A stretch of 64,000 bases of DNA from Bacteroides intestinalis (GTDB lineage: Bacteria; Bacteroidota; Bacteroidia; Bacteroidales; Bacteroidaceae). Position numbers and translations under genes: made by a program. Of this stretch, positions 30,673-39,678 are shown piece after piece; within the stretch, counting starts at the first letter, position 1; each line of letters starts with the position of its first letter. The stretch spans positions 252,815 through 316,814 of the forward strand of contig NZ_CABJDN010000002.1 in assembly GCF_902364365.1 (NCBI RefSeq), given 5' to 3'. The notes under the pieces are model-generated. The model made no database searches, had not been told where the DNA came from, and worked only from the letters and a program-made list of their open reading frames with translations.

Positions 30673-31677
30673 TTATTTGGCTTTCTTCTTTGATTTTAGA
30701 AAACTATCCGGATATGTCATCTGGTTAATCACCTCTCCGCCACGTAACCGTACCCAAGTATCAAAAGTTCTTTGATTCTCTTTCAGTACGATCACACGCG
30801 CACCATTTGGCCTCAGATGATTATAGATGGTATTTCCTCCGGAAAAGCGTCCATAAGCCAACAAAATATCCTTGTGCATCACTGCAAAATCGTTATCATG
30901 ATCGTGTCCACAGAAAGTAGCAATCACATCCCCTTGCTCCTTTATGGCAGTAAACATACCGGAATTAAGTCTCGGGCAGCTAACATTCTCTCCTTTTGAA
31001 CCCAACAAGGGATTTTTTCCGTCAGCTTCAGCCTCAGCATATTCGGGCAAAGGAATATGGAAAAAAGCAAGAGATGGAAGAGGAGTTCCACCATTCTGTT
31101 CAGTAAAGGCACTACTTTGCTCACGATACCAATTGATTTGATCAAACTTCAACCAATCATATCCGCCAATTCCTTGTAATTTTGGACGAGCATGCGAGTC
31201 AAGACAATAAAGTACTGCTGCCGCATGCGATCCATCACTGGACATCACTGGTAAAGCATAATCGGGACTAAAAGCTCCGTTACGATCGGGCTGTATATTA
31301 TAAGGCATAGCACTAATGATATCGTAGATTTCACTCAATGTACAATCAAATTGTTCATCGTGATTGCCAAATACAACGGCAAATGGAATCTGACGTTCCG
31401 AAATACAAGCAAATAATATCGGTAGAATTTTTGCTACTGAAGCAGAATAAACCAAATCTCCCGTTACCATCACAAAATCTGGTTTTTCAGCATCCAACAC
31501 TTCTTCCATGCATTCTATAGCCGTATTTGAGGCCTTCTTTCCCCACTTGTAATGGAGATCTGTAAACTGCACAATTTTAAACTCTCCATTAGAAGAAAAA
31601 TGAAGAACAGGTTCTTGTGCATGACTGGCAAGAACCATGCACAGAAACACGATACAAATAACAATATTACGTTTCAT
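30673..31677 (-). CDS. Calcineurin-like metallophosphoesterase, exported
   Basis: 334 residues from the ATG at 31677; a GTG at 31683 overlapping the previous stop is an alternative. A signal peptide ends near SHAQEP. All metallophosphoesterase motifs are present: DLHYKWG (D-x-H), GDLVYS (GD), GNHDEQ (GNHD), FFHIPLPE (H) and GHDHDND (GHxH). It should be a di-metal phosphatase in the periplasm, in the purple-acid-phosphatase-like group. It is translationally coupled to the SUMF1-fold gene and is the last gene of the tubulin-like operon, though genes of this family also occur alone. Confidence 0.88.
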   Translation of the reverse strand: MKRNIVICIVFLCMVLASHAQEPVLHFSSNGEFKIVQFTDLHYKWGKKASNTAIECMEEVLDAEKPDFVMVTGDLVYSASVAKILPILFACISERQIPFAVVFGNHDEQFDCTLSEIYDIISAMPYNIQPDRNGAFSPDYALPVMSSDGSHAAAVLYCLDSHARPKLQGIGGYDWLKFDQINWYREQSSAFTEQNGGTPLPSLAFFHIPLPEYAEAEADGKNPLLGSKGENVSCPRLNSGMFTAIKEQGDVIATFCGHDHDNDFAVMHKDILLAYGRFSGGNTIYNHLRPNGARVIVLKENQRTFDTWVRLRGGEVINQMTYPDSFLKSKKKAK

Positions 31678-31679
31678 TG

Positions 31680-32798
31680 TCACTTACTAAGATCCAGTAC
31701 TACTCGTAAGCCTAAGCCCTTTTCACGTGTATCCTGTTCCACTCTGCGACGGAAAGCTACACGAAGGTTATCAGGGGATTCACTATCCCAGGCACCACCA
31801 CGACGCACACGGTTCTTATCAGCTTTAGATCCGATAGGGTCCGAAACTTCTCCCTTAGGATACTCATTCTTATAGTCCATACAGAATTCCCACACATTAC
31901 CACTCATATCATAGAATCCCAGTTCATTAGGCTTCTTCGTTTTTACAGCATGCGTCGTATTCTGACTATTCGGATAATACCAACCTACTTCATCGACATT
32001 AGCACTTCCACTATATTGTGTAAGCTGAGTTTTGTTTCCACCACGAGCCACATATTCCCATTCTGCTTCGGTCGGCATACGGAAACGTACTCCTGTCAGT
32101 TCACTCAATTTTGAAAGGAAAACCTGGCACTCATCCCAAGTTACCATTTCCACGGGTTTATTAGGATCTTTAAAAGTAGAAGGATTACTGTCCATAACAT
32201 ACTCCCACAATGCCTGTGTCACTTCCGTTTCACCCATATAAAAGTCTTTTGTAATCTTTACCCAATGAACAGGCTGTTCATCTTTGTCCGCATTTTGCTG
32301 TTCAGGAGTAGCTCCCATTTTGAACATACCGGGTTTTACAAGCAACAAGTCAAAACTTACCGGTTTTTTAGTCTGTACACCAATGATATTAGCCTGTGGC
32401 TTCAAGTCCACGGTAATTCTTGGTTTCAGGAAATTCTCACCCGGTTTAGTAACCGTCATAATATAGGTGGATTTCGACTTCACGCTCTCAAAATCGCAAC
32501 GCAAAGGAGTAAAATCTGAGGTTTTAATAGTAAGCCAACTGGAGCCTCCGATCAAATAGACCCAATATTCTCCATCCTTGTACTCAGACTTTACAATATC
32601 CCCCTCAAATTTAGCATCCGGCACAGTCAATCCTACCTTAATTAAGGCACAAGGATCGCCATTCAAATCAGCAACTTGATGCACCTGAGCTGATAAATCT
32701 GATGAATCAACATGAAAATCGCTCATGGTCAGCTCTTGTGCATAAAGCGAGCATAACGAGAAACATAGCAAAACTGCTGCAAAAAAAATCTTTTTCAT
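31680..32798 (-). CDS. SUMF1/FGE-fold exported protein, catalytic cysteines absent
   Basis: 372 residues from the Met at 32798, which gives a proper signal peptide (MKKIFFAAVLLCFSLCSLYAQ); an upstream Met at 32852 would bury it. A beta-rich domain of about 120 residues (ALIKVGLTVPDAKFEGDIV, GEYWVYLIGGSSWL) precedes the SUMF1 domain, which begins VKPGMFKMGATPEQQNADKDEQPVHWVKI and includes FRMPTEAEWEYVARGG, GFYDMSGNVWEFC and RRGGAWDS. The active-site cysteine pair of true formylglycine-generating enzymes is replaced in DNLRVAFRRRV. It is probably a structural or ligand-binding relative, as GldJ/GldK are, in the periplasm. Confidence 0.88.
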   Translation of the reverse strand: MKKIFFAAVLLCFSLCSLYAQELTMSDFHVDSSDLSAQVHQVADLNGDPCALIKVGLTVPDAKFEGDIVKSEYKDGEYWVYLIGGSSWLTIKTSDFTPLRCDFESVKSKSTYIMTVTKPGENFLKPRITVDLKPQANIIGVQTKKPVSFDLLLVKPGMFKMGATPEQQNADKDEQPVHWVKITKDFYMGETEVTQALWEYVMDSNPSTFKDPNKPVEMVTWDECQVFLSKLSELTGVRFRMPTEAEWEYVARGGNKTQLTQYSGSANVDEVGWYYPNSQNTTHAVKTKKPNELGFYDMSGNVWEFCMDYKNEYPKGEVSDPIGSKADKNRVRRGGAWDSESPDNLRVAFRRRVEQDTREKGLGLRVVLDLSK

Positions 32799-32817
32799 AT
32801 AAATTGGTTTGTTGTTA

Positions 32818-33807
32818 TTATGGTAATTTGACATCTGAAAATCCGAATACATTTTCTCCCATAGGCTGCCAGGTTCTTACCTGTATTTTGGGCTGCTCTT
32901 CATTGGTAAAATCCCAAATCAGGACAACCATACCTTCATCATGGTAGGTCGATGAATACCAGTTCTGTCGTAATGTCACTGCATAGTACTGAGTTTTCCC
33001 CGGAGCACCATTACGTTTAATCTCATAATCATTGAACTCTACATTGATATAACCTTTATGTTTTTCACGGTCGAAAACGCGACGAAGACTAGCCAAATAC
33101 TGTTGTTTGTTCTTTTGGACATATTCTACTTTTGCCGCATCTGCCATCCCAACTTCGCTTTTTTGTCTTTGCATTACCACTTTACCTGTAATAATCAAAG
33201 CATCATCACTGAAGATATCTTCCATAAATTTCAGATTCTTATCATTATAGGCTTTTCTGAACTGTTCGCACCAGTGAATAATTTGTAAACGACGGTCCAC
33301 ATCATTCAAACGTACGCCTTCTTTCAGCAGTTGCTGATATTGCCGGGTTTCCATGGCAAAATTAAAATCAACAATTCGCCCTGCGGGACTAAAATCAATG
33401 CAAATTTCCTGATACTTAGATTTTTGGGCATCAAACGCAGCATCCAATGGCTTCATTTCTACCCCAATATTTCTTACCTGAAAGCCACGCAAGCTTCCAT
33501 TATTTCGTTCCAAACGTACACAATGCTCTACGATATCATTATCCATCGTACGAAAATGAACATTATTCCACGTCATTCCAATGCTCTGTGAAGCCAAATT
33601 ATCAATGTCAATACCACTATAATTGATGTCTGAATTGCTGGATTCCGCAGTATTAATAGCAGTCAGCAAGCCCATCACCTGCTGCTCTATCTTCGTTTTT
33701 AAAGCACCATCCGGAATACCATCAGAAAACTCAAAAAGGACCTCGTTTTGTGCTTGTAAAAGCATGCAACAACCCAACATCCAAAAAGCGAATACTAATT
33801 TTCTCAT
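32818..33807 (-). CDS. Exported protein of unknown function with NTF2-like C-terminal part
   Basis: 329 residues with a signal peptide (cleavage near LLQAQNE). The first half, to about residue 155, is a domain I do not recognise. The second half (RLQIIHWCEQFRKAYNDKNLKFMEDIFSDDALIITGKVV, then KGYINVEFNDYEI and YYAVTLRQNWYSS) has the layout of an NTF2-like/SnoaL-type ligand-binding domain. It sits 19 bases before the SUMF1-fold gene in the tubulin-like operon. The function is unknown; the domain call is by pattern only. Confidence 0.65.
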   Translation of the reverse strand: MRKLVFAFWMLGCCMLLQAQNEVLFEFSDGIPDGALKTKIEQQVMGLLTAINTAESSNSDINYSGIDIDNLASQSIGMTWNNVHFRTMDNDIVEHCVRLERNNGSLRGFQVRNIGVEMKPLDAAFDAQKSKYQEICIDFSPAGRIVDFNFAMETRQYQQLLKEGVRLNDVDRRLQIIHWCEQFRKAYNDKNLKFMEDIFSDDALIITGKVVMQRQKSEVGMADAAKVEYVQKNKQQYLASLRRVFDREKHKGYINVEFNDYEIKRNGAPGKTQYYAVTLRQNWYSSTYHDEGMVVLIWDFTNEEQPKIQVRTWQPMGENVFGFSDVKLP

Positions 33808-33871
33808 ATTTCTATAACATTACTATTTATATATACACAAACAGCATAAGCTTCTAAACCAAATCTTATTC

Positions 33872-34699
33872 TTATTTGGAAAACTCAAACCACACTGCAC
33901 TCTTTCCCTTACCAAAATAGTTATCCAACGAATCATACTGGCGAGTTCTGAAATTAACCCGGTCATTGGTGCCAGGTCCCAGAATCGTCACTAAACTTTT
34001 ATCCGTATCATCTTCCAGGATAACCCAAAAACATTCTGCTACATTCTTACATTCATTGTATGTACCAAAACGTTTTACTTTATAATCTACCTTCATGCGA
34101 TTAAGAACTCCTATCACTCCCTGTAAATTAGGTTTCTGCAACATTTCATTCAAGGCCTCCTGCTGCCATTCCACGGGAAGGGCCATCGAAGCTTCAGAAG
34201 AGGTTACAGGTGCCGCTGTAGGTTCAGTTGCCACAACCGGTTCAGAAGTTACAGCCGGAGCTGCTTCAGGTGCTGCAACTGATTCAACAGGTTCAGGTGC
34301 TGCAATTGGCTCTACTTTTGATTCGAACGGTGTATCATCCGCCGCTGACTCAAAAGGAACATAATCAGCTTTATTTACGTAGACAAAAACACGCATATTA
34401 GTGCCACGCTTTCCTTTTATACATTGCACCTTCGTCAAGCTATGCTCTGTAACCTTGCTTTCAGGAGGTAAGTTTTTGTCATTGATATAATCATTAATAT
34501 AGTTGGCCAACATCAAAGTGGCAGCTTCACGTGCCTCCTCTTCAGTCTCCATAGTAGATTCGGCATAGAAATATTTTCCGTCACGTTTAATGTCGTTTAT
34601 CTGCTTCGTTATACCCGAATTTTGTGCAATAGCCCCCGTAACCGAGAGGCAGCCCAACAGCAACATCAGAATTCGTTGTTTCATACCTTTAATTTTCAT
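33872..34699 (-). CDS. Exported protein with Pro/Ala/Val/Glu-rich linker, unknown function
   Basis: 275 residues with a signal peptide (cleavage near GAIAQNS). A small N-terminal domain (about 28-115) contains a helix rich in Ala/Glu (METEEEAREAATLMLANYI) and a strand VFVYVNKADYVPF. A low-complexity linker (about 120-172) made of repeated PEP, APE, TSEP and VAT units follows, then a C-terminal domain of about 100 residues (ALNEMLQKPNLQGVIGVLNRMKVDYKV to AVWFEFSK). It overlaps the upstream gene by 11 bases. I recognise no family; the flexible linker suggests two modules spaced apart in the periplasm. Confidence 0.6.
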   Translation of the reverse strand: MKIKGMKQRILMLLLGCLSVTGAIAQNSGITKQINDIKRDGKYFYAESTMETEEEAREAATLMLANYINDYINDKNLPPESKVTEHSLTKVQCIKGKRGTNMRVFVYVNKADYVPFESAADDTPFESKVEPIAAPEPVESVAAPEAAPAVTSEPVVATEPTAAPVTSSEASMALPVEWQQEALNEMLQKPNLQGVIGVLNRMKVDYKVKRFGTYNECKNVAECFWVILEDDTDKSLVTILGPGTNDRVNFRTRQYDSLDNYFGKGKSAVWFEFSK

Positions 34700-35825
34700 C
34701 TTCCTTAAACAAATTTTTTATTTTAAAAGTGGGAACATAACTAGTCAGACGGGCTGTTATATTTCCTTTCTTATCCAGTAACTGTTCTACATCGCAAGTT
34801 ACTTTCATCACATGGCAATATCCTTCATTGGCATTGCGCATTAATAATTCACAAACGGCAAGCGTACCCTCAAAGCTAATTACTCCGAAATAAGGGGTAC
34901 ACCCTTGTCTCAAAAAGTAACTAACAAACTGCAACAAAGGCATTTCAAAGTTTTCATCAGGAGCATCATACTTTTTCAGACGGACATTTATCCTAAAATC
35001 ATTTTTCAGATTAACGGTTGTCAGCAGGTTTGCCAAGCTCTCCAAAGGATGCTTCCGATTGAACAGCAACTGATATTTCCCATCATCCGATTTCTCATAA
35101 TAACGGGTGGTACTTAGTTCAGCCGTGTAACAAGTATCTCCGGGAAGAACAAAATAATTCGGCTGCCAAGTCTTAACCAAAAACTTAGGGTTAACTTTTG
35201 CGGTATCTGCCGGTAACAAAGGAGCACGTTTTATAGCACTAACAATACGTCGCTCGTTTTCTACCATTTCAGTACCATGAAGCAAATCATAACTAATAGG
35301 GAAATCAACAGAACAAGTTAGTTTATCACCCCGATACCAGCTAACCTTATAGCGCCTGTCAGACAGATTGTCAATAGTCAGGTTTAAAGTGGTATCACCA
35401 ACCTGTTTACGCAGATCGGACATTTCTCCAACTGTAAAATTGATATTATCTTCTGCTAATTGTTTCTCTACAGACTTCTCACGTTTCAATGGTAGATCAA
35501 TGCTCAGCACATATCGCTCTAAGAAATTGTATACAGCAGGAACCTGTAGCAATTGGCGTTGTTCCTCAGAAAACAAAAGATAACCAATATGGCTTACCCT
35601 TCCACCATCTACAGTAACACTCAACGGACGTTTTTTATAAAAAAGCTCTGTATTATAACGACCATCTTTCAAAGTACTCAACTGATCTGCCAACTTTAAT
35701 GAGGTTGCCATATCAGCCAATAAATCGGTCTGATAACTGTTCTGAGCTATCAACGACATGGTATTCACCCCCGAGAGGGCAAATACCATGAATAATGAGT
35801 AGAAGATGGTCTTCATAACATTCAA
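34689..35825 (-). CDS. Exported protein of unknown function
   Basis: 378 residues with a signal peptide (cleavage near SLIAQNS). The rest looks soluble and mixed alpha/beta, without motifs I can name. Charged stretches are KREKSVEKQLAEDNIN and the C-terminal KIKNLFKEDEN. It starts 6 bases after the zinc-ribbon gene and overlaps the next gene by 11 bases, so its synthesis is tightly tied to the tubulin-like operon. It probably works in the periplasm with the following three exported proteins. Confidence 0.6.
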   Translation of the reverse strand: MNVMKTIFYSLFMVFALSGVNTMSLIAQNSYQTDLLADMATSLKLADQLSTLKDGRYNTELFYKKRPLSVTVDGGRVSHIGYLLFSEEQRQLLQVPAVYNFLERYVLSIDLPLKREKSVEKQLAEDNINFTVGEMSDLRKQVGDTTLNLTIDNLSDRRYKVSWYRGDKLTCSVDFPISYDLLHGTEMVENERRIVSAIKRAPLLPADTAKVNPKFLVKTWQPNYFVLPGDTCYTAELSTTRYYEKSDDGKYQLLFNRKHPLESLANLLTTVNLKNDFRINVRLKKYDAPDENFEMPLLQFVSYFLRQGCTPYFGVISFEGTLAVCELLMRNANEGYCHVMKVTCDVEQLLDKKGNITARLTSYVPTFKIKNLFKEDEN

Positions 35826-35831
35826 TGTTTA

Positions 35832-36539
35832 TCAACCACCAATCTGAATTGTCTTACGCGTTCCATCCTTACGTTGAAGTTCACCTTGCTGTAAGTTACC
35901 ATCCTTAAACTTAGCGTTCATAATTTTATCGCCCGGCTTTAAGTCCAAAGTTTCTTTATCTCTATTTTTCAAGTCGAGTGAATACCCTTTCGTAACATAA
36001 GCAATACCAATACCATTGGGTTTACCACTTCCATTCGTTGGTCCTTCAAAATAACCATAAGGCAGATTTATACGTGCAGGAGCATCCTTTTTCACTGTTT
36101 CCGCAACATCGGTAGACTTGGCATCTTCCTGTGTAGAAACTTTAATTGTATCTTCCACCTCAGTCACAAGTTGTTCTGCTTCTTGTTCCACAATTTCTTT
36201 ACCTTCTAGAGACTCACCAGAAGATACGATAGTATCCTTTTCTACTGTTACTACAGTTTCTGTAGCTGCTTTCTCACCTGAGAATGCAAAATATGCGCCA
36301 CCTCCACCAAGCACAATTACAGCAGCAGCAATACCACCAATAAGAGTCCAATTAGTAGTACGCGGAGGAGCTACTTTTGTCAAGTTCTCACCACATTCTT
36401 CGCAAACAAAATCTTTCCCTGCACGAATCTGCTGAATTGTCTTTTCAGCACACTTTGGACAAGGCTTACCATCACCATTATCACGATTAGTACAGATACC
36501 ATACATATATCTGTCTCTTGCATTATTACTTCTTGCCAT
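35832..36539 (-). CDS. Zinc-ribbon, single-pass membrane protein with MORN-like periplasmic end
   Basis: 235 residues. The N-terminal cytoplasmic part has Cys16, then paired cysteines CPKC (27/30) and CEEC (46/49), a zinc-ribbon pattern. One transmembrane helix covers about residues 64-86 (LIGGIAAAVIVLGGGGAYFAF). A Glu/Val/Thr-rich linker leads to a Gly-rich end (YGYFEGPTNGSGKPNGIGIA, DGNLQQGELQRKDG) that resembles MORN repeats. It begins 11 bases after the tubulin-like gene. Its topology makes it a candidate link between the cytoplasmic GTPase and the exported proteins encoded downstream. That role is inference. Confidence 0.7.
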   Translation of the reverse strand: MARSNNARDRYMYGICTNRDNGDGKPCPKCAEKTIQQIRAGKDFVCEECGENLTKVAPPRTTNWTLIGGIAAAVIVLGGGGAYFAFSGEKAATETVVTVEKDTIVSSGESLEGKEIVEQEAEQLVTEVEDTIKVSTQEDAKSTDVAETVKKDAPARINLPYGYFEGPTNGSGKPNGIGIAYVTKGYSLDLKNRDKETLDLKPGDKIMNAKFKDGNLQQGELQRKDGTRKTIQIGG

Positions 36540-36550
36540 AATTGTTTTCC

Positions 36551-39500
36551 TTAACGTTTCGTATTAATCATTTCTATTGCTTTTCTTGCGTCCGCACCAA
36601 ACTGGGTATATTTGGGAGAAGTAGGACTTGAGCATTCTTTTGAGACAAAGTCGCGCATCAGCACTTTCACCTTTTCCACCATAGCATTACGCTCACTAAC
36701 TTTTAATTCTGTATTTTTCAGAATACTATCAACTTTCTCTTGAATACTATCACGCATTTCAGATGTGAAATCTTCACTAACAGGTATATCAGTAAAGTTG
36801 GCAGCTATGAAAGTCGTAGTCGGCGTTCCCCACTCATCTTCTGTGATCATGCACCATCCTTGCTCCTCTCTGGCATCCTGCGTATATTGTATAAGATCGT
36901 TAGCGGCAGCCACAAAGAGATAAGGAGTGAATTCTTTCAGAGGAATAATCTTTTCACCCATAATACCCGGCAATTGCGTACCGTCACCTTCACTGTGAAG
37001 CAAGATACGAGCCTCTGCAGCTTCGGTAGGATTTGGGTTCTGAACCATATCATTATATTCCCTTTCATAGTTTGTCATCCAAGAAATAGCACGCATAGGG
37101 AAACAATACTTCACAGCTGCAATGGTGATTTCATTCATGCGTTGATCTGAAATATTAAACCGGATGGTACTTCCCGGTGTACCGTTTCCAAATGAACTCT
37201 TCAAAGCATTCTCCAATTTTACAGCAAAAGCCTTGAGAGAATCATTACCTTCATAACTTGGCAAACTTACCAGAATCGTTTTGCGATTAATGGACTCCGG
37301 ATGAGATACAGGATTCGGATTGTTATTCAAAGCTTTACTAAGTTGTCCTTCATCAAGTTTTAGGAAAACACCACTCTGATTTACAACATCACTGGCAAAA
37401 CGTCTGATATCATCATCCGTTAGGAGAACTTTTTGCAATTGCTGCAAAATATTCATGCCGAGTATCTTATCTTGCTGACATTCTTGATCATGAATCTCAC
37501 GGATTTGTCCGGCCAGTTGCAGGTCAAACAGATCAAAAATAGTATCCTCAGTAGTCTGAGCTGCCAATTCATCGAAATGAGCAAAAGTCCGGTTACCAAC
37601 AATTGCTTTACGCAAACCTCCCGAAAGAGTTTCCTGGCGATGTTTATCCAAGATGATAGTACGTTCAAACTTAATCATCTTCTCGTCTTCACATACTTCA
37701 ATAATAGCTTTAGAAAGATCAGCTACCCCTTTACTCTTCTGATTACGATCCGCAATACGCTTTTCTGCCATTTCCATCGAAATGTAAAGTTTACCGGCAA
37801 ATTCAGTAACCTGTGCATGGAACTCTTCAAAAGCTGCACGCAACTTACCCAATAAGGAAGCCTGAAACTTCTTAGCCAATTTAGTCGTCTTCTCAACATA
37901 AAGGTCTGAAAGGATTTCCTGATGATCCGTATAACGACGGGCAGAAGCACCGGCTGCACGTGCTATAAGACTAGCATGCGACCAGTCATATTCATTAGCA
38001 GCGGCATCGTCTGAGTACTGCTTGATCTTTTCATCACAAGTCGTAATCTCTGCATCGATGTTGGCTCTGCGTTTCTTAATATAAATCAGGATTTCATCAC
38101 AAATGTGAAGCAAATCGTCCAGAGAAAGTTGTCCTTCATACCATTTTGTATAAAGATCACGTTCGATACGTTCTACAATATAACTGGCTTGTTCCTTCAA
38201 AATACGGTCATCACCCTTATCCTGATAGTACTCCTCTACGCCTTTTTTCAAGCGGAAGTTATTCTTAAACTCACCTTCGCAGAAACTTTCCAGATATTTC
38301 AACGGATTCTTATCGGCTGCTTTCGCATCATCATAAGAATAGAAGTTTGTGGTTGATTTCCAATAATCCTGTATTGAATCGAAATTCTTATCCGTATCGT
38401 AAATCTTCTCGTTAAGCGTGAGGAATGAGTCGCTCAGTCTCCAGTCACGTAAATGTGCATCATTAATATAGAGTTGCTTATAATCCTTCTTCACACTCTC
38501 CTGTACAAAACCAAAGTCATCCTTAAAATTATTATACTGCATTTGACGAAGCACCTGTTGCCCAATAGTATAAGAGATATGTTCGATGATACGCTTCTCA
38601 GGATAGATAACACGTTTGATACCAAATGAACTAATAGCTTTCGTACGAGCACGTTCTTTATCGTTGCCCTTAGATTTTACGCTATACTCTACACAAAAAT
38701 CATTAATATTTTCAGAACTCAGTCCACGAATAAAATCACCGGTGGTATCTGCATTATATTCCAAAAACATACGGAAATAAATCGTATCGGCCAGTAACTG
38801 TGGCAATTCAGTGAAAGAGTTTACAGTAACGCCATTTTCATTAATATTGGAATAAAGCATCAAGCCAAACTGCTTGTTGGAATCCAAATCAAGTGAAATG
38901 TGTTCATCACCACGAATCACATCACAAGGAAGGAAGCGTCCCACATTCAATGCACTCAACTCACAAAGAGCGGCATATCCATTCTGATGGTAACGTCCAG
39001 CCTGACATCCGGCAGGAATCTCCAATTCCGGTACCATAGCATAGACCGTAATAACAGCATCACGGAAAGATGCTTGAGCACGTGCCTGAGCCACAGCATC
39101 AATGATAGCTCCCGATCCTGTACCACCTGCCAAACCGGTAAAAATATGAATATTCACAGAGTCTTTGCGGCTGATAGCCCTCACCTTTTCGTATTGTGCT
39201 CTCAGAGCAGCGACGTATTTGTTACAATTAGCAGCAAAAAGGATGCGACCTGCACGTCTCTTTTGTCCGGCAGCAGCACCTACTTCGCCTAATGTATTGC
39301 GCATTGATGCACCATTACGTACAATGTTTTTCAATCCGGGAAAGTTATCCACATTGTCTAATATCTGACCAAGATTAACTGACTTAATGTCCACAAACTC
39401 ACTCTCTGTAAAAGAAGCATCTTTACCCATTACTTTGAAAGACGGGTCACCAGGCTGCATCATCTCACGTGTTGAGTCAACGTAGATAAAGCCAATTGAT

Positions 39501-39634
39501 AGTTGAGCGCGATCTGTCTCGTTAGGAAACTCTAAAAACAAACGTTTACGAAGGGCTTTCAACACTTTGCCTCCTGTACCGCCCAAACCTATCAGAATGT
39601 GGTTAGGACTCTGAGAATCTAATTTTTCCATCAT
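36551..39634 (-). CDS. Large tubulin/FtsZ-superfamily GTPase-like protein
   Basis: 1027 residues, cytoplasmic. The N-terminal 300 residues look like a tubulin-type GTPase domain. The opening strand and turn are ILIGLGGTGGKVLKAL (residues 13-28), and the glycine-rich nucleotide signature is GLAGGTGSG (167-175), matching the tubulin/FtsZ G-box GGGTGS. The remaining 700 residues are mainly helical and charged, with probable coiled-coil stretches near 440-640. It fits the Tubulin-like (PF13809-type) group, which is distinct from cell-division FtsZ and from eukaryotic tubulin. It is the centre of an eight-gene operon. GTPase activity and filament formation are likely from the fold but unproven here. 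Confidence 0.82.
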   Translation of the reverse strand: MMEKLDSQSPNHILIGLGGTGGKVLKALRKRLFLEFPNETDRAQLSIGFIYVDSTREMMQPGDPSFKVMGKDASFTESEFVDIKSVNLGQILDNVDNFPGLKNIVRNGASMRNTLGEVGAAAGQKRRAGRILFAANCNKYVAALRAQYEKVRAISRKDSVNIHIFTGLAGGTGSGAIIDAVAQARAQASFRDAVITVYAMVPELEIPAGCQAGRYHQNGYAALCELSALNVGRFLPCDVIRGDEHISLDLDSNKQFGLMLYSNINENGVTVNSFTELPQLLADTIYFRMFLEYNADTTGDFIRGLSSENINDFCVEYSVKSKGNDKERARTKAISSFGIKRVIYPEKRIIEHISYTIGQQVLRQMQYNNFKDDFGFVQESVKKDYKQLYINDAHLRDWRLSDSFLTLNEKIYDTDKNFDSIQDYWKSTTNFYSYDDAKAADKNPLKYLESFCEGEFKNNFRLKKGVEEYYQDKGDDRILKEQASYIVERIERDLYTKWYEGQLSLDDLLHICDEILIYIKKRRANIDAEITTCDEKIKQYSDDAAANEYDWSHASLIARAAGASARRYTDHQEILSDLYVEKTTKLAKKFQASLLGKLRAAFEEFHAQVTEFAGKLYISMEMAEKRIADRNQKSKGVADLSKAIIEVCEDEKMIKFERTIILDKHRQETLSGGLRKAIVGNRTFAHFDELAAQTTEDTIFDLFDLQLAGQIREIHDQECQQDKILGMNILQQLQKVLLTDDDIRRFASDVVNQSGVFLKLDEGQLSKALNNNPNPVSHPESINRKTILVSLPSYEGNDSLKAFAVKLENALKSSFGNGTPGSTIRFNISDQRMNEITIAAVKYCFPMRAISWMTNYEREYNDMVQNPNPTEAAEARILLHSEGDGTQLPGIMGEKIIPLKEFTPYLFVAAANDLIQYTQDAREEQGWCMITEDEWGTPTTTFIAANFTDIPVSEDFTSEMRDSIQEKVDSILKNTELKVSERNAMVEKVKVLMRDFVSKECSSPTSPKYTQFGADARKAIEMINTKR

Positions 39635-39678
39635 TTATAATTTATATATTTATTGTTTTTACATAGCCATATTACTTA

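Noticed and set aside
31680..32852. Formylglycine-generating enzyme serving sulfatases
   Set aside because: The catalytic cysteine pair is missing and no sulfatase gene is nearby.
36551..39634. Cell-division FtsZ
   Set aside because: The protein is far too long, lacks the FtsZ C-terminal peptide context and is not beside ftsA/ftsQ; it belongs to a different branch of the superfamily.
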